Assembly: GCA_026122225.1 (NCBI GenBank)
Contig: JANEZZ010002700.1
Span: 124,001 to 188,000, forward strand
Direction: 5' to 3'
Length of the DNA: 64,000 nt
Source of the DNA: Heloderma charlesbogerti
Lineage: Eukaryota; Chordata; Lepidosauria; Squamata; Helodermatidae
Of this stretch, positions 44,721 to 56,072 are shown piece after piece (position 1 is the first letter of the stretch; every line of letters begins with the position of its first letter). The translations under genes and the position numbers were made by a program. The notes beneath the pieces were generated by a model. That model was given only the letters and a program-made list of their open reading frames with translations, did no database searches and was not told the origin of the DNA.

Positions 44721-47700
44721 GGCGGCTGCCGCACCCCCAGCGTGACTGTACCCCTTTAGAGTGCAGGTGGGGGGTGCGTTTTTGAACACCCCCCCCCGGG
44801 TAAACCAGCAACAACAACAACAACATTTCCCTGGATGTAGAAAGCATATCTAGGAGAGAGATGCTATCTCCGAACTCTCTCCTTGCCGTGCTACATTTCT
44901 ACTCGCAGGGAGGGTTTCTTTTTTTTCCTATTCTTTTCTTTTATGTGGCGGTGGGGGGGATTCAAAATGTGTTTCTCCCTCCTGCGCCCTGAAGTGATGC
45001 CACCATCACCTCGCATCTCATTTTTCTGGTGAATGTGTTCTTGAACAGCCTTCAGAATCTGGTGACTTTAGAAAAGCGGGAGTTGCAGCAAGCAACAGGA
45101 ATGGATCCTCACCTGTCGTTTACCAGGGCTTTGGGGGGATCTGCCCCTGGTAAATCATCGCTGCCGCTTGGACAGATGTTTGTTTGTTTGTTTCACTCCC
45201 ATACCGCCCAATAGCCAAAGCTCTCTGGGCGGTTCACAAAAATTAAAACCAAAGAGCACACAATAAAACAAAATCAAATATATAAAACATTAAAACCACA
45301 GTATGTTGGAGATTGCTCTGAGAGGAAGTTTTTTTAATTGCGCACGCATGTGCACTGGAATTTTGAGCCAGGGTCTCCGGAAGTTGCCAAGGTTCCACAA
45401 GGAGTGATGTGTGGGGCTGTGCTGCCTGAGGCCATATTTCTAGTTCCTTGGTGCTTTGGGGTGGGGGTCAGCACAGAAATTACTGGAAAGGAACTGTAGC
45501 TCACACCTCAGAGATAGAGCATATACCTTGCACGCAGAAGATCCTACGTTCAATATCAGCATCTCTGGTTAAAAGAATCAGGTAGCAAGTGTGGACAGAC
45601 AGTCCAAGCTGATATAAAGCAGCTTCCTCTATTCCTAAATTCTCTAAAGGCTCAATCCTGTGCATGTTCAGACAGGAAAAAAAGTCCCATAACTCCCATG
45701 CTGGCTGGGGAATGCTGGGAGTTGTAGGACTTTGTTCCGTCTAAAGATGCATAGGATTGCGCCCTTAGGCAAGTAGATGTATCTCAATTCCATGAATGCA
45801 TGCATATAAATGTGTGGAGCATGGACATGGGGAAAAAAATGACAGTGCACTGCTTCTTTTATCTTTCCCCTGGCTGGGCTATTTAAAAAATTAATTGTAC
45901 TAAAGGCACAATCCAGTGTATGTTTAGACACACACACACACAAAAAAGGACAGGAAGAACTCCCAGTATGCCCCAGCCAGCAGGCTAGGTGGGGCATGCT
46001 GGGAGTTGTAGGTCTTTTTTCTGTCTGAGCAGGCATAGGATTGTGCCCTAAGTGTGTTTGAGATACAGCTGTTCCGTTTTGATGCCCCTGGTGCCTTATA
46101 GGGTGGTGGGCACAGAGATTATTGAGGGGGGAAATGTTGCTCAATAGCGCAGCCTCTGCTTTGCATGTAGAAGGTCCCAGGTTCAATTCCCGGCATCTCC
46201 CAGTAGGGCCAGGAAAGATCCCTACTCTAGACAGGCTTACCAGTAAGCGTATTAGGCAATACTGGTCAGGCAGGGACCAACACTGGGTTGTTTCTGGCGC
46301 CTCCTGAAAACAGCAGCCTTCTGGGAGGCATCCCTTAATTGACCAGTTATGGTTTTTATTGGCCTTGTGTTTTTAAACTAGTGTAATTTTAATGTGGTGT
46401 TTTGAATCTTGTTATCCTCTTACTGTTTTATCCCTTGTGTTCACCACTCTGAAATCTGTTTTAGATATGGAGCAGTATATAAATATTGTAAATAAATAAA
46501 TAATTATTGAACTGGATGGAGCAATGGCCTGACTCAATATAAGACAGTTCTGAAGTTCCTGAAAGTACAACCAGATCCGTTGTGGGGATCAGCATTCTGA
46601 AATGAAAGAAAAAAAGAAATGGCGGTGAGCAGTTTTGCTAACGCGCTCCATTTCCGAAACCAGTGCGGCTCGCTGAGTGATTAGATACAATTTCTGGAGG
46701 GTAGCCGGGTTAGTCTATTGCGGCAAAACCAACGAAGAGTCTTGTGCCACCTTTAAAGGCTACCAAATTTATTCTGGCCTAAGCTTTGATCAGATGCCTG
46801 GAGTATTCTGGCGACTTTCAAGTGTATATACAATACATATGGTGTGTGTGTTTGGGGGGGGGGGAGAATTGTAAACAGTGATCCCACAAGGATACGATGT
46901 GCAGCAAGAGGAGGAAAAGCTTTAACAGTGTGCAACTTATAAAAGGTCAATAAAACAAAACATCCTTGGTGTGTGTGAGAGGAGGGGCCGTAGAGTGACA
47001 CAGGGGTGTCTCAGTTTTTTCATCTGTGAATCCATTCCTCCCCAGTTTCCTTTTCTCTCGGATGCTTTTGTGTATCCCCACCTGCTGAGAATGGGCAAGG
47101 AAGAACATGATACTCGCTGCTCAGCCGGGAGAAGGAGGAGGAGGGGGAAAGTGCCACCACCCTGCTGCCATTGGTGCATCCGAGGACATGCTACAGCATG
47201 ACGCAGCTCAGCCGGGAGGCGGAAATGTGGCTTTCACTAAGGAAGCTGAGCTTATGCTATAAGGGCTCAGTGACTTTATTTCCAGTATTACCATTTACTC
47301 TGGGATACAGCAATGTTTTTATTGTGTTCTTTTCTTTTTAATCGTTTTTTCAAAAATGATTTTTTTTAATGTCAGGATGAATTTTACAGCAGGACCATAG
47401 CCTAGTGATATCGCCCCTGCTTTGCATGTAAAAAGTCCCAGGTTCGATGCCCAGCATCTCCAGGTAGGGCTGGAAAAACTCCTGCCTGAAACCCTGGAGA
47501 GCTGCTGTTGCCGGTCAGTGTCGACAATACTGGGCTGGATGGACTAAGGGTCTGACTCAGTATAAGGCAGCTTCCTAGGTTCCTATGAATTAGCCACCCA
47601 TTCTCCTAAGATGATGCAGCCAGAATGAATATTTCAAGCAGGCGGAGTCTTAATTTGAATTTGCTTGCAAACATTGCCCAGTTTCCAAATTTGAATCTCC

Positions 47701-50700
47701 CACTTCTGGATAGTGTTCCATTTAGGACAGGCTTCCCTGAGCTGGTCCCCTCCAGATGTCTTGGACTACAGCTCCCAATGGCTATGTTGGCTGGGGTTGA
47801 TGGGAGATGTAGTCCCACATATCTGGTTTAGGATAGATGGTGGGGGGGTTTGTTTTTTAAATAAAGGTAGCAAGGTCCATAGGTGTAACTGAGTTACTTT
47901 GTGGCAGCCACATTAACAAAGGGTAGTAGCCAATTTAGTCTTACACAGAGTAGACCTGCTGACATGAATGGGACTTAGTTATGACTAACTTAAGTTTCAT
48001 TCATTTCAATAGGTCTACTCTACACAGGACTAACATTGGATGCTACCTAAGGTCTCTTCTAGCACCTTAACAACCAACAGACTCTAGTCCACGGAAGCAA
48101 CTTACGCTATCATAAATCTGTCAGTCTTTAAGGTGCTGCAATACTCTTTCTTTTTAAAGGCGCTGCATCTGGAAAGTCAGTCTTTAGCATTTTTTGCCCT
48201 GAAATTCCAACAATATAATCACTACACCACTTAATATAATCACTTAAGCCATTCTCTCTTCCTCTGCCCCGTTCTCCAGCCACAGTATGGGGATATTAAT
48301 TCTAACCTACTTTACAGGGCTGTTGTGGGGAATCCTGAGATAATGTGTATGTGGAGTGCCTCAGTCCAAAAGTGCTATATAATACTGACGATAGTGATTC
48401 TGAAATCTAGGAAGACCTCACTCAGAAAAATTTGTACACACAAAATATAAAATGATTATATTAGGTCTTTTTTTAATTATTTATTCTATTTTCCTAGAAT
48501 GAAATTTCCATTTCTTGGAGACCATCAGCTGAGTTTCATGGAAACCTGTAAGTAAGGCTGTACAAAAATTGAGCATATTTGTCATGGGGGCAATTACTTG
48601 GGAAATAAGGTTGTGTCTGCCCCCATCACCTTTGTCGCAGTTATGGTTGCTTTTCTTTCCAAGGAAAAGTGGGCTCCTTAAGTGTGCTTTTAAAAAAAAA
48701 GTGTGAATAACATAACGTGGAGCTTGGGCTTAAGATGCAAGTACAACGTTCAAGGCAAAGGTGCCAGTAATGAAGGATATGGGGGTAAAATTATAGACAA
48801 CTAGATGATCAACACAAGATTTTGGTTCATGAGGATCATGGGATCGTTTGAACATCTTTAATGAGATCTGGGTTTTTTCTGTAGGGTCAGGTAGAATCTG
48901 AAATTGCGAGATAAACCAGAACAGTAGATGAAGATGGAATATGATGCAGACTCATTTGTCTCCCTGTGCAATTATGAATAGCTGATCTTGTGAAATACCA
49001 CTGATCTGGAACTAGTCCAGCCCCTGATTATATTCACTTGGAAGTGAGGGTAAATTAGCCCATTTTAATGTATCAGACTAAGAAGCTGGGATTTGGGGCT
49101 GCACTACTTCAGACTGTAGGTTGACTGTGCTCTGAAAACAAACAAAAAACATTGTGCAGGTAGAAAGCTAGCACATCAGGGAGATGGATATGCTAACAGT
49201 TCTCTCTAATGTGCTAGTTTACTACATGCTGGGATTTGTTTACTTTTTCAACATGAAGGAGCATTAAAAAGATACAGTTCAAAATAGAACCCTGCTCCCT
49301 CATGCGCTGGAGGGCTCTGGCATCTATTGCAGAGTTTGGAGATGGATGACTTGACAATATAGAAAAAAAGAGTTTTGGTTTTGGTTGTCCCTCTTGTTCT
49401 TTATTCCCGAAAAGATACAAAGCAGAAGGAATTATGCCTGCAAAACCAGAAGATGTTTTTAAATGTATAAAACCAGAGACTGGAGGACTTAGAGAAAAAT
49501 GGGATCAAAATGTGAAGGAGGTGGTGGTCATTGAAACAATTGATGAAGTAAGTACATACTGGCAGCAGCAGCTGCCAACTGCTGTTGCTTCAGGGTGATG
49601 GGAAGCACAGGAGAAATTCCTGCCCTTTTATTGGGAGGCACTTGTGGAAATAGGGCATGCCTTAGTTAGCACTGTGCAAGAACCGTGCTTGCTGACTGGC
49701 TATCCACCATCATTGAAATTAGCAGCCTGTACATGTGCCAGTTGGGTGTATCTTCATCAGCATCATGTAAGAACTGTGAACACCTGCCACCATGAACAAT
49801 AGCAGACTCTACCTGTGCCAGTTGGGTGTGCCTTAGCACTGTGCAAATACTGTGGTTGCTGACTGGCTATGTGCCATCACATAGCAGCCTCTGTTATTAG
49901 CAGCCTCTACCCATGCCAGTTTGGTACCCCTTAGCACTGTGCAGAAACCATGGTTGCCAGCAGAGTATCCACCAGCACTGACACTAGCAGCTTGCACCCA
50001 CAGCAGTTTGAGATTGCTGCTGCAAGCCTGTGCCCACTTACCTGGGAGCAAGTCCCATTGAACTCAGTGGGACTTAATTCTGAGTAGACATGCATAGGAT
50101 TCCAGTCTAAATCTTACGTGGCAGTGGTTTTAATATTTCCTATTGCTTTTTATAATTTCAGCTTTATAATTGTTTATTGCATTTGTGGTTTTTGTGCTGG
50201 GAGGGTTTTTTCTGTTGGGGAGGGGGTTAGCTTTTCTTGACGTGCAAGCCTCTCTGGGAACTCCTGGGAGTTATAAGGGGGATAGAAATATAGAAAATAT
50301 GCTTGAGAGTGGCAGACCCACCATGTGGTGTGCACTGTTACGTGGTTCCCGCTGGCACTAGGACAAAGTTCTTGTGACTAGCGTGATTTGCCTTTCTGAT
50401 GCTCTGCTTTAGCATCTTGCTACATGCACAGTATGCACTATTCAATGTTCACCTGGTTAAAGATAATTGCATTCCTCTTCATTGTGCAAGCTGAGTCTAA
50501 ATTTACAATGTGACCTGATTTGCCCTTTGCAGAAAGTCTGTATAACTAGAAGTACCACACCATCAGCTTTCATGAAGATCATCTCTCCGAGAGAATTCTT
50601 AGATGTGGTCCTGATTAAACAGGATGAGGATGGGACAATGGCGACTATGGGTAAGATGGTTAAATCCAACATATGAACCAGCTTACAGGACAGGTATGTT

Positions 50701-53700
50701 TGTGCGTGTGTGTGAACACGAATGGGCGCCACCAAACTGAGAAGGTGATGTTGGACAACCTGAACATTCTCTTCTGAGGTGCATGAGCTGTGATGGGTCA
50801 TTCTCACATGCACATTGCTGCCTGATGCTACTGTCGTCTTGTGACAATTATGCATGTGTGAATCGACCTTCTGAGAACTGGTAGCTGTCCAACAGTGGTG
50901 TAGGTGAGAGACATACTTTTTTTTTACAAAAATGTGTTGATGTATATAGTAGCCCCTAGGAGTCATTGTCAATGTGTAGCTAGTACATCTGTGGAAAAGT
51001 TGCAGAAGTACCATTTCTAATATATTGCACAGAATCTGACATCCTGAAAACTTAAATTATGACTTTAAAAAGTCATAACACACAGCTCTTCAATCCTGCA
51101 CCGAAGGCGCTGACTGGTTAGGCCAAATCCATATATGAAATTGAATGCCTCACTGACCACACAGCATGCTTCTTGATGCTTGTTTTCTGTTTGGCATGGC
51201 CAGCTTACTAATCCTGCAGTGGCTGTAAAGGCCAGAGTGGCAGAATTCCCCTTCTACACAGTTCTTGACACAGCATGGTGTAGCAGAGCTCGGGCTCACA
51301 GGGATGCAGGGCTAGCATTTATGATTAGCAGGAATGCTGATGTAAACAGCATAAACTGTAAAGCTCTTTGATAAGCTTCCCCTGGGCTTTGAAAACCTGG
51401 CTGTTCAGGCGGGCATTTGGGGTGGGTTAGGGGTTGTTTTTTTTAGAGCAATGTTGTTTTGTTTAATGGACTATGTTGTATTTTGTGGTGTTATTTGTAT
51501 TGTACGCCCAGAGTAGCTGGGTAGCCGGCCAGGCGGGCAGCTAATAAATCTAATAAATACATAAACAGCCACTCCCCTCCAGTTTCCCTGTTCCCCCCGA
51601 GCTCAGCTGCAACCTTCACATTTTCACAGCCACCATATATTGTTTTGAGCTATTCCTGTTGCAATGCAAAGTATTTTGGAGTGGCTTGGTCATGAATGAG
51701 CAATTGAGACTTATTCGCTTTCCAAACACCTGCTCCCGGTGAAGAGGAAAACTGCCAGAACTGGGTTGTTGATATGAATCCACACAGCCGCCTGCATGTT
51801 GGTCCCGCCTTGGGAGTGCAGCTGGGGGGAATGTCATGAGTAGTGTGCGCACTTCAACATTTACCATTACACTACTGTTGCCCAGCCTCTTTCTCCATAA
51901 GAAGAGCCATGCTGGACCAGACCAAGGGTCCAGCTAGCTCAGCATTCTGTTAACATCATGGCCAACCAGCTGCCCATGGGAAACCCACAAGCAGGACAGG
52001 AGTGCGACAGGCAGCACCCTCTCGCCACCCATGTCGCCCAGCAATTGGTGTGCATAGGCATACTGCTTCTGGTACTGGAGGTAGCATATAGCCACCAGGA
52101 CTCGTAGCCATTGATAGACTTCTCCATCTGTCATCTGTGATTGTGCTTGCCTGTTAACGTCTTCTGCAGAGGCCCTGGTCCTTTGATATAGGTCATCTGC
52201 AGAAGCTCTGTTCATCCTGAACCTGTGGAGGCCTCTGCTTGCATTTAAGTGAATGTAAGCAGAAGCTCCCTTCAACACTTGCTGCTCAACACAGCAAAGC
52301 CTGGAATAGGGAGGGTGGGGCCAGCACATGGTGGGAGGACTTTGGAGGCAGAGGTTGTGTGCTCCCTCCCCCTCCCCACTTTTCCCCCTCATGTATGCAG
52401 GTTGAATGCCTGTATAGGACCAGTTCTGGTCACCACACCTAAAAAAAGGTATTGTAGAGCTGGAAAAAGTGTCGAAAAGGGCAACTACAATGATCAAGGG
52501 GCTGGAGCATCTCCCCTGTGAGAGAAGGTTACAACAGCTGGGATTGTTTAGCTTGGGAAAAAGGAGGGTAAGGGGAGACATGGTAGAGGCCTACAAAATT
52601 ATGCATAGTGTGGCGAAGGTGGATAGAGAGACTTTTTTCTCCCTCAAAATACTGATTGGTGGGCGATTCAGGACAGATAAAAGGAAGGACTTCTTCACAC
52701 AGCGCAGAGTTAAGCTATGGCATTCGCTACCACAGGATGCAGTGATGGCCACCAATTTGGATGGCTTTAAAAAGGGACTGGACAAATTCCTGGAGGAAAA
52801 GGTTATCCATGGCTACTAGTCTTGATGGCTATGTGCTACCTCCAGTACCACAAGCCTATGTACGCCAGTTGCTGGGTAACATGGGCGGGAGGGTGCTGGT
52901 GCTCTCATGTCCTGCTTGTGGGTTCCTGGTTGACAGCAGGTTGGCCACTGTGTGAACAGAATGCTGGACTGGATGGACCCTTGGTCTGATCCAGCAGGGC
53001 TCTTCTGATGTTCTTATGTAGTGATTTTGCTGTCTTGTGTTCACTGGTTTTAGAGGCTTTCTTTCCCCAAAACACTAAACAGGCTCTACCTTGCCTTTTT
53101 CTTATATCTCTTTTTCTTACAGCAACCAACGTGGAGCATCCCCTTTGTCCACCTCAGCCAAGCTATGTGAGAGGACTTAACTATCCCTGTGGCTGTTTCT
53201 GCATTCCTGCCCCAGGGTAAGATGTGCAGATGCATTCTACTGTCTCAAACATATATGTAAAGCAAGGGTGTGGAACCTCTCTCAGCCGGAGGGCCGAATT
53301 CCATTTCAGAGAAGCTCTCGGGGGCTGCATTCCAGTGGTGGGCAGGGTGAAAGGCAAAAAGGGCAGGGCCAGAATATCAGCGTATTTTAGCTTCAAGCTC
53401 TTATTGCCAGTATCTAAGCCTCAGGCATTTCAATCTCTTGGAAAACTGCACAGAAGTCAGGAAACCACCAAACTATAGGGGGTCGGGGGAAAGGACAGGA
53501 CCAGGGGAAGGGATTTGACCATTGGGGCCAAATCCGGTCCATTGAGGTTGTGCAGCCCTGATGTATAGAGTGTCTATTGTTGGGGGGGGGATTCCCAAAA
53601 CGCTTGAGATAGTTTACACCCTATCTCTCTAGAAGTGAAAACCTCCAAAGTTTCTGAAAGATGCAATCAGCTTGCGATGGGCAAAACGGTTGACCACTAT

Positions 53701-56072
53701 GTCAGCAGCCTCTTCCTGCTTCCTTTTGCAAAGGCTGCTGGGAGGCTGGGGCTGTTGAAGCTAGAGGATCGATACTGAGTTGCAGTGGCACCTAGTTCTA
53801 CCTAGTGCTGTGCCGAAAAATCCTGCCACATTTTTTCGACTGTTCTCATCCCATTTGATAGAAAAGAAATTGCTTTCAAAAAGTAATTCAAAGGAGGAGA
53901 AATTTCAGAGAACTCCTCATGGGTTGGGTTTGTGGGGTTTGTGCTTACTTTACTTATGAGGTGGCCGTGGAGTGTATAGAGATTCATTGTACAATAATAG
54001 CTGTGGCAGCCTGTAGCCTCCTCGGCTTCCCATACTTCAATTAAAGCCATCATGAGGAAGACATCATGAGGCAATTCCTCCCATGGGGCTTTTTCAGTTC
54101 AGGAAGTGCAGGAGGCCTGGGAGGCTGCAGAGCAACAGAAAGATGTGTAATAGAGAGGGAAAACACACACACAGCACCCTGGGCCACCTAGCAGTGATTA
54201 AAAGAAATAAAAAATTCTGCCTCAGAAAATTGGAAGCTTCAACATAGTTGATGCTGTTGCGACTTGCAGAAGCAGTGCAATAAGCCAAAAACCCTTCGGG
54301 GAGAAGAAAAGCTGTGCTACAGCCCCTGCCAATAGCGAGCCCTATCCATGAAAAACTGTTGGAGAATTTCTCCTCCCAGTTTCTCTGCCCACAAATAGGC
54401 CGGAGAATTTTGAGAGGCCATTTGCGCACAGCTCTAGTTCTACCATACTGGAGCAGGCTTGTTGGCATCCCTCAGACCCCTTTCATTACCTTACGCTGAG
54501 AGCCAGTGTGGTGTAGGACTGAGTGTTGGACTGGGACTCAGGAGATTTGGGTTCTAGTCCCCACTCAGCCATGACGCTCACTGGGTGACTTTGGCCAAAG
54601 TCCTCTCACTCTCAGCCTAACCTACCTCACAGGGTTGATGTGAGGATAAAATGGGGAGAAGAGGATCATGTGTGGCTCCTTGGAGTAAAGGTAGGATATT
54701 AATGTAACAAGTAAAATAGATAAATGCCTTAGCCACATGGGAGCCCTGCCACGTGCATCCTGCCACTCCGATGATATCAGAAACCTCAGGTCATATGGGA
54801 AGAACCACAAGAACCAGGTTGCATTACTGCCTACTCCCAGATGATCTGAGGCTTCCCATGTTACTGAGTTGGCATGGGAAGGAAATATGAGCTGGGGCTC
54901 CAGTCCTGCCAAGGGAATGTTGAAAGGTGCAGTTTCTTTTTGCTTTGTATTGTTTGCCACCTTGAGGATCTTTCAATCAAAAGCCTTGGTATAATAAATA
55001 AACTTACCAATGGGATAACCCCAGTATATAACAGGGCCACATACAGTGGCTGCTGCAAGTTTGGGTAATGGCCACTAGTTTGGCTGGTCCTAAAGGGGGA
55101 CTGGACAAATATATGGAGCATATATGCCAACAACAAACTCTGGTGGTTGAGTGCCGATAACTTTGGAAGTGAAATGGGGCCACCCAAAATAAGGTAGTGG
55201 TTTGTATATACTAAATATGCAGAAGTTTATGTTTGTAAATTAAACATTAAAACAAGATGGAAATTAAGGTGGTGCGGGGAACTAAACTGGCCAAGGACTG
55301 AGCATGTTTAGTGACCTGCACAAGCTGTGGAATGTGGAAGGTGTCAGCTAGGGAGGGGGCATGGGTTGAAAACACTCCTGCCCCACTGGGAGTAGGGAGA
55401 GAGATTTGGTCTGCCTTGACTCGTAACGGTTCATAATATCATGGCTGGGATCCTGAACAACGGTCCTGTTAAGTGGTGGGGTTACACTGCAACATTTTGT
55501 TACATCTCTCGCTGTGAGCCACAGTGAGCTTAAATGGAGCCTCCATGATCAGAGGCAGTGTTACTCTGAATACCAGATGCTGTGGCCAAACAGGGAGAAA
55601 GGGCTGTTGCCTTTATGTCCCGCTTTGGGGCTTCCTGAAGACATCTGGGTGGCTGCTGAGGTTGGCAGGGCACTGGACTAGATGGCCCTTGGGTCTGATC
55701 CAGCAAGGGTGTTCTTTCATTCTCACAGTCACTCACCTGAAGATATATGCGTGTGAAGTCCTAGCAGAGCAAGAATTTTAAAAGAGTTTTTTTCATATCT
55801 GCTCAGTTAATGAAGCATATGAAGATGTATCCATGAATCCTCCCTCGCCCTCAAGTCTGCATCTCTGCCTAAAAGGTGGTTTCTGTTGACCTGTTTGGGG
55901 TTGGCTTGTTTGTTTCTCCTACAGGGAACCACTCAAGACCCAACTCATCAGCTTCTTTCAGACTGACCTAGCTGGCAGCCTCCCACAGACCGTTGTCGAC
56001 TCCTTCTTTCCAAGCAGCATAACCGGTTTTTACAGCAACCTGGCAAAAGCGGTGGTAAAACTTGTCGCTTAA
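44539..56072 (+). CDS. STARD5: STARD5, StAR-related lipid transfer protein 5 (6 exons, complete)
   Basis: Six exons join in phase into 210 residues plus TAA; human STARD5 is 213. The whole protein is one START domain, a cytosolic helix-grip fold that binds a single lipid in a hydrophobic tunnel. For the human protein, binding of cholesterol/oxysterol and, in later work, bile acids is reported. Seen here: YRRDPSGW near the N-terminus, ISWRPSAEFHGNLYKAEG, GGLREKWDQNV, SPREFLDVVL, HPLCPPQP, YPCGCFC and the C-terminal helix region DLAGSLPQTVVDSFFP, all in START order. There is no signal peptide, membrane segment or targeting extension, as expected for the small STARD4/5/6 subgroup. The start is the first ATG in the CpG-island exon, with codon 2 GAT. 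It follows TMC3 in tandem and is convergent with IL16. Confidence 0.96.
45170..45320 (-). mobile_element. L2-like LINE 3' terminal fragment
   Basis: CCATACCGCCCAATAGCCAA, AGCTCTCTGGGCGGTTCACA and an A-rich run match the end of 2465-3010. Confidence 0.6.
45495..45625 (+). mobile_element. tRNA-derived SINE, shortened
   Basis: GAACTGTAGCTCACACCTCA, CTTGCACGCAGAAGATCCTA (B-box region follows) and TATAAAGCAGCTTCCTCTAT. Confidence 0.65.
45650..45770. repeat. Small foldback repeat
   Basis: CAATCCTGTGCATGTTCAGAC...AACTCCCATGCTGGC folds on GGGAGTTGTAGGACTTTG...GATGCATAGGATTG. Complete copy. Confidence 0.8.
45905..46050. repeat. Small foldback repeat, second copy
   Basis: CACAATCCAGTGTATGTTTAG and GAACTCCCAGTATGCCCCAG fold on CTGGGAGTTGTAGGTC and GCATAGGATTGTGCC. 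Confidence 0.8.
46128..46560 (+). mobile_element. tRNA-derived SINE split by another insert
   Basis: Head and body at 46128-46262 (CTTTGCATGTAGAAGGTCCC, AGGTTCAATTCCCGGCATCT), tail at 46504-46560 (ACTGGATGGAGCAATGGCCT). The 240 bp between ends GTAAATAAATAAATAA, so it is probably a LINE 3' end inserted into the SINE. Confidence 0.65.
47388..47587 (+). mobile_element. tRNA-derived SINE, complete
   Basis: A box CATAGCCTAGTGATATCGC, B box GGTTCGATGCC, body CTCCAGGTAGGGCTGG and CCTGAAACCCTGGAGAGC, tail ACTCAGTATAAGGCAGCTTC and CTAGGTTCCTATG. The best copy of its family in the window. STARD5 intron 1. Confidence 0.82.
47735..47835. repeat. Small foldback repeat
   Basis: CCCCTCCAGATGTCTTGGAC, TACAGCTCCCAATGGC mirrored by GATGGGAGATGTAGTCCCAC. 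Confidence 0.75.
47925..48045. repeat. Common squamate repeat end
   Basis: GACATGAATGGGACTTAGTT and its mirror CATTTCAATAGGTCTACTC; family of 11945-12045, here folded. Confidence 0.5.
48050..48480. other. STARD5 intron 1, nothing recognised
   Basis: AT-rich intron sequence up to the exon at 48498. No feature I can support. Confidence 0.4.
48498..48547 (+). CDS. STARD5: STARD5 exon 2
   Basis: 50-bp exon, acceptor tattttcctag, donor gtaagt. Encodes NEISISWRPSAEFHGN, the first beta strands of the START fold. It ends in phase 2. Confidence 0.94.
49415..49547 (+). CDS. STARD5: STARD5 exon 3
   Basis: Donor gtaagt. The acceptor is ttattcccgaaaag, with purines just before the AG, which is weak, but phase and homology fix it. 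Encodes LYKAEGIMPAKPEDVFKCIK through GGLREKWDQNV and VVVIETIDE. Confidence 0.92.
49656..50012. repeat. 80-96 bp minisatellite, four units
   Basis: Units of about 80-96 bp starting at 49656, 49750, 49830 and 49926. Shared words: CCTTAGCACTGTGCA, GTTGCTGACTGGCTAT, CCACCATCA, TTAGCAGCCTCTACC and TGCCAGTTGGGTGT. It lies 109 bp after STARD5 exon 3. Confidence 0.85.
50533..50650 (+). CDS. STARD5: STARD5 exon 4
   Basis: Acceptor ttgccctttgcag, donor gtaaga. Encodes KVCITRSTTPSAFMKIISPR followed by EFLDVVLIKQDEDGTMATM. It ends in phase 1. Confidence 0.95.
50660..51350. other. STARD5 intron 4, start; nothing recognised
   Basis: No exon or named repeat seen. A short inverted pair around 50790-50860 (CATTCTCACATGCACA) is weak. 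Confidence 0.35.
51360..51568 (+). mobile_element. L2 LINE 3' end fragment
   Basis: AAACCTGGCTGTTCAGGCGG, GGCATTTGGGGTGGGTTAGG, CCAGAGTAGCTGGGTAGCCG and TAATAAATCTAATAAATAC: the tail of the 7570-11002 family, more diverged. Confidence 0.82.
51898..52128 (-). mobile_element. CR1 LINE 3' end fragment
   Basis: AAGAAGAGCCATGCTGGACC, CATGGCCAACCAGCTGCCCA, CCACAAGCAGGACAGGAG. Confidence 0.85.
52390..53020 (+). mobile_element. CR1 LINE 3' part
   Basis: Encodes a CR1 RT tail, open from 52469: IKGLEHLPCERRLQQLGLFS, RRVRGDMVEAYKIMH, KRKDFFTQRRVKLWHSLPQD and FKKGLDKFLEEKVIHG. Then the 3' UTR (GATCCAGCAGGGCTCTTCTG, ATGTTCTTATG). It ends about 100 bp before STARD5 exon 5. Confidence 0.9.
53123..53216 (+). 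CDS. STARD5: STARD5 exon 5
   Basis: Acceptor ctttttcttacag, donor gtaaga. Encodes ATNVEHPLCPPQPSYVRGLN then YPCGCFCIPAP; the Cys-rich block matches mammalian STARD5. It ends in phase 2. Confidence 0.95.
53263..53560. mobile_element. hAT-like MITE (CAGGGGTG family)
   Basis: CAAGGGTGTGGAACCTC start, GTGCAGCCCTG end; flanks ATGTAAAG and ATGTATAG agree at 7 of 8. GAGGGCCGAATTCCATTTCA inside. Confidence 0.8.
54498..54725 (+). mobile_element. Sauria-type SINE, full length
   Basis: GAGAGCCAGTGTGGTGTAGG, TTGGGTTCTAGTCCCC, CCTCACAGGGTTGATGTGAG and TAGGATATTAATGTAACAAG. Confidence 0.9.
55070..55720 (+). mobile_element. CR1 LINE 3' end in two pieces
   Basis: 55070-55125 (GGCCACTAGTTTGGCTGG, GGACTGGACAAATATATGG) and 55625-55720 (GGCACTGGACTAGATGGCCC, GATCCAGCAAGGGTGTTC). 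The 500 bp between them are unassigned. Confidence 0.6.
55925..56072 (+). CDS. STARD5: STARD5 exon 6 (last coding exon)
   Basis: Acceptor ttctcctacag. Encodes EPLKTQLISFFQTDLAGSLP, then VVDSFFPSSITGFYSNLAKA and VVKLVA before TAA at 56070-56072. It includes the long C-terminal helix that closes the lipid tunnel in START domains. Confidence 0.95.

Noticed and set aside
44291..44847. Minus-strand open frames over STARD5 exon 1
   Set aside because: Same CpG-island effect; they cover the real exon on the other strand.
47388..47587. tRNA gene
   Set aside because: A and B box-like words are present but no cloverleaf or anticodon stem could be formed convincingly, and the same sequence recurs in many copies with a SINE tail.
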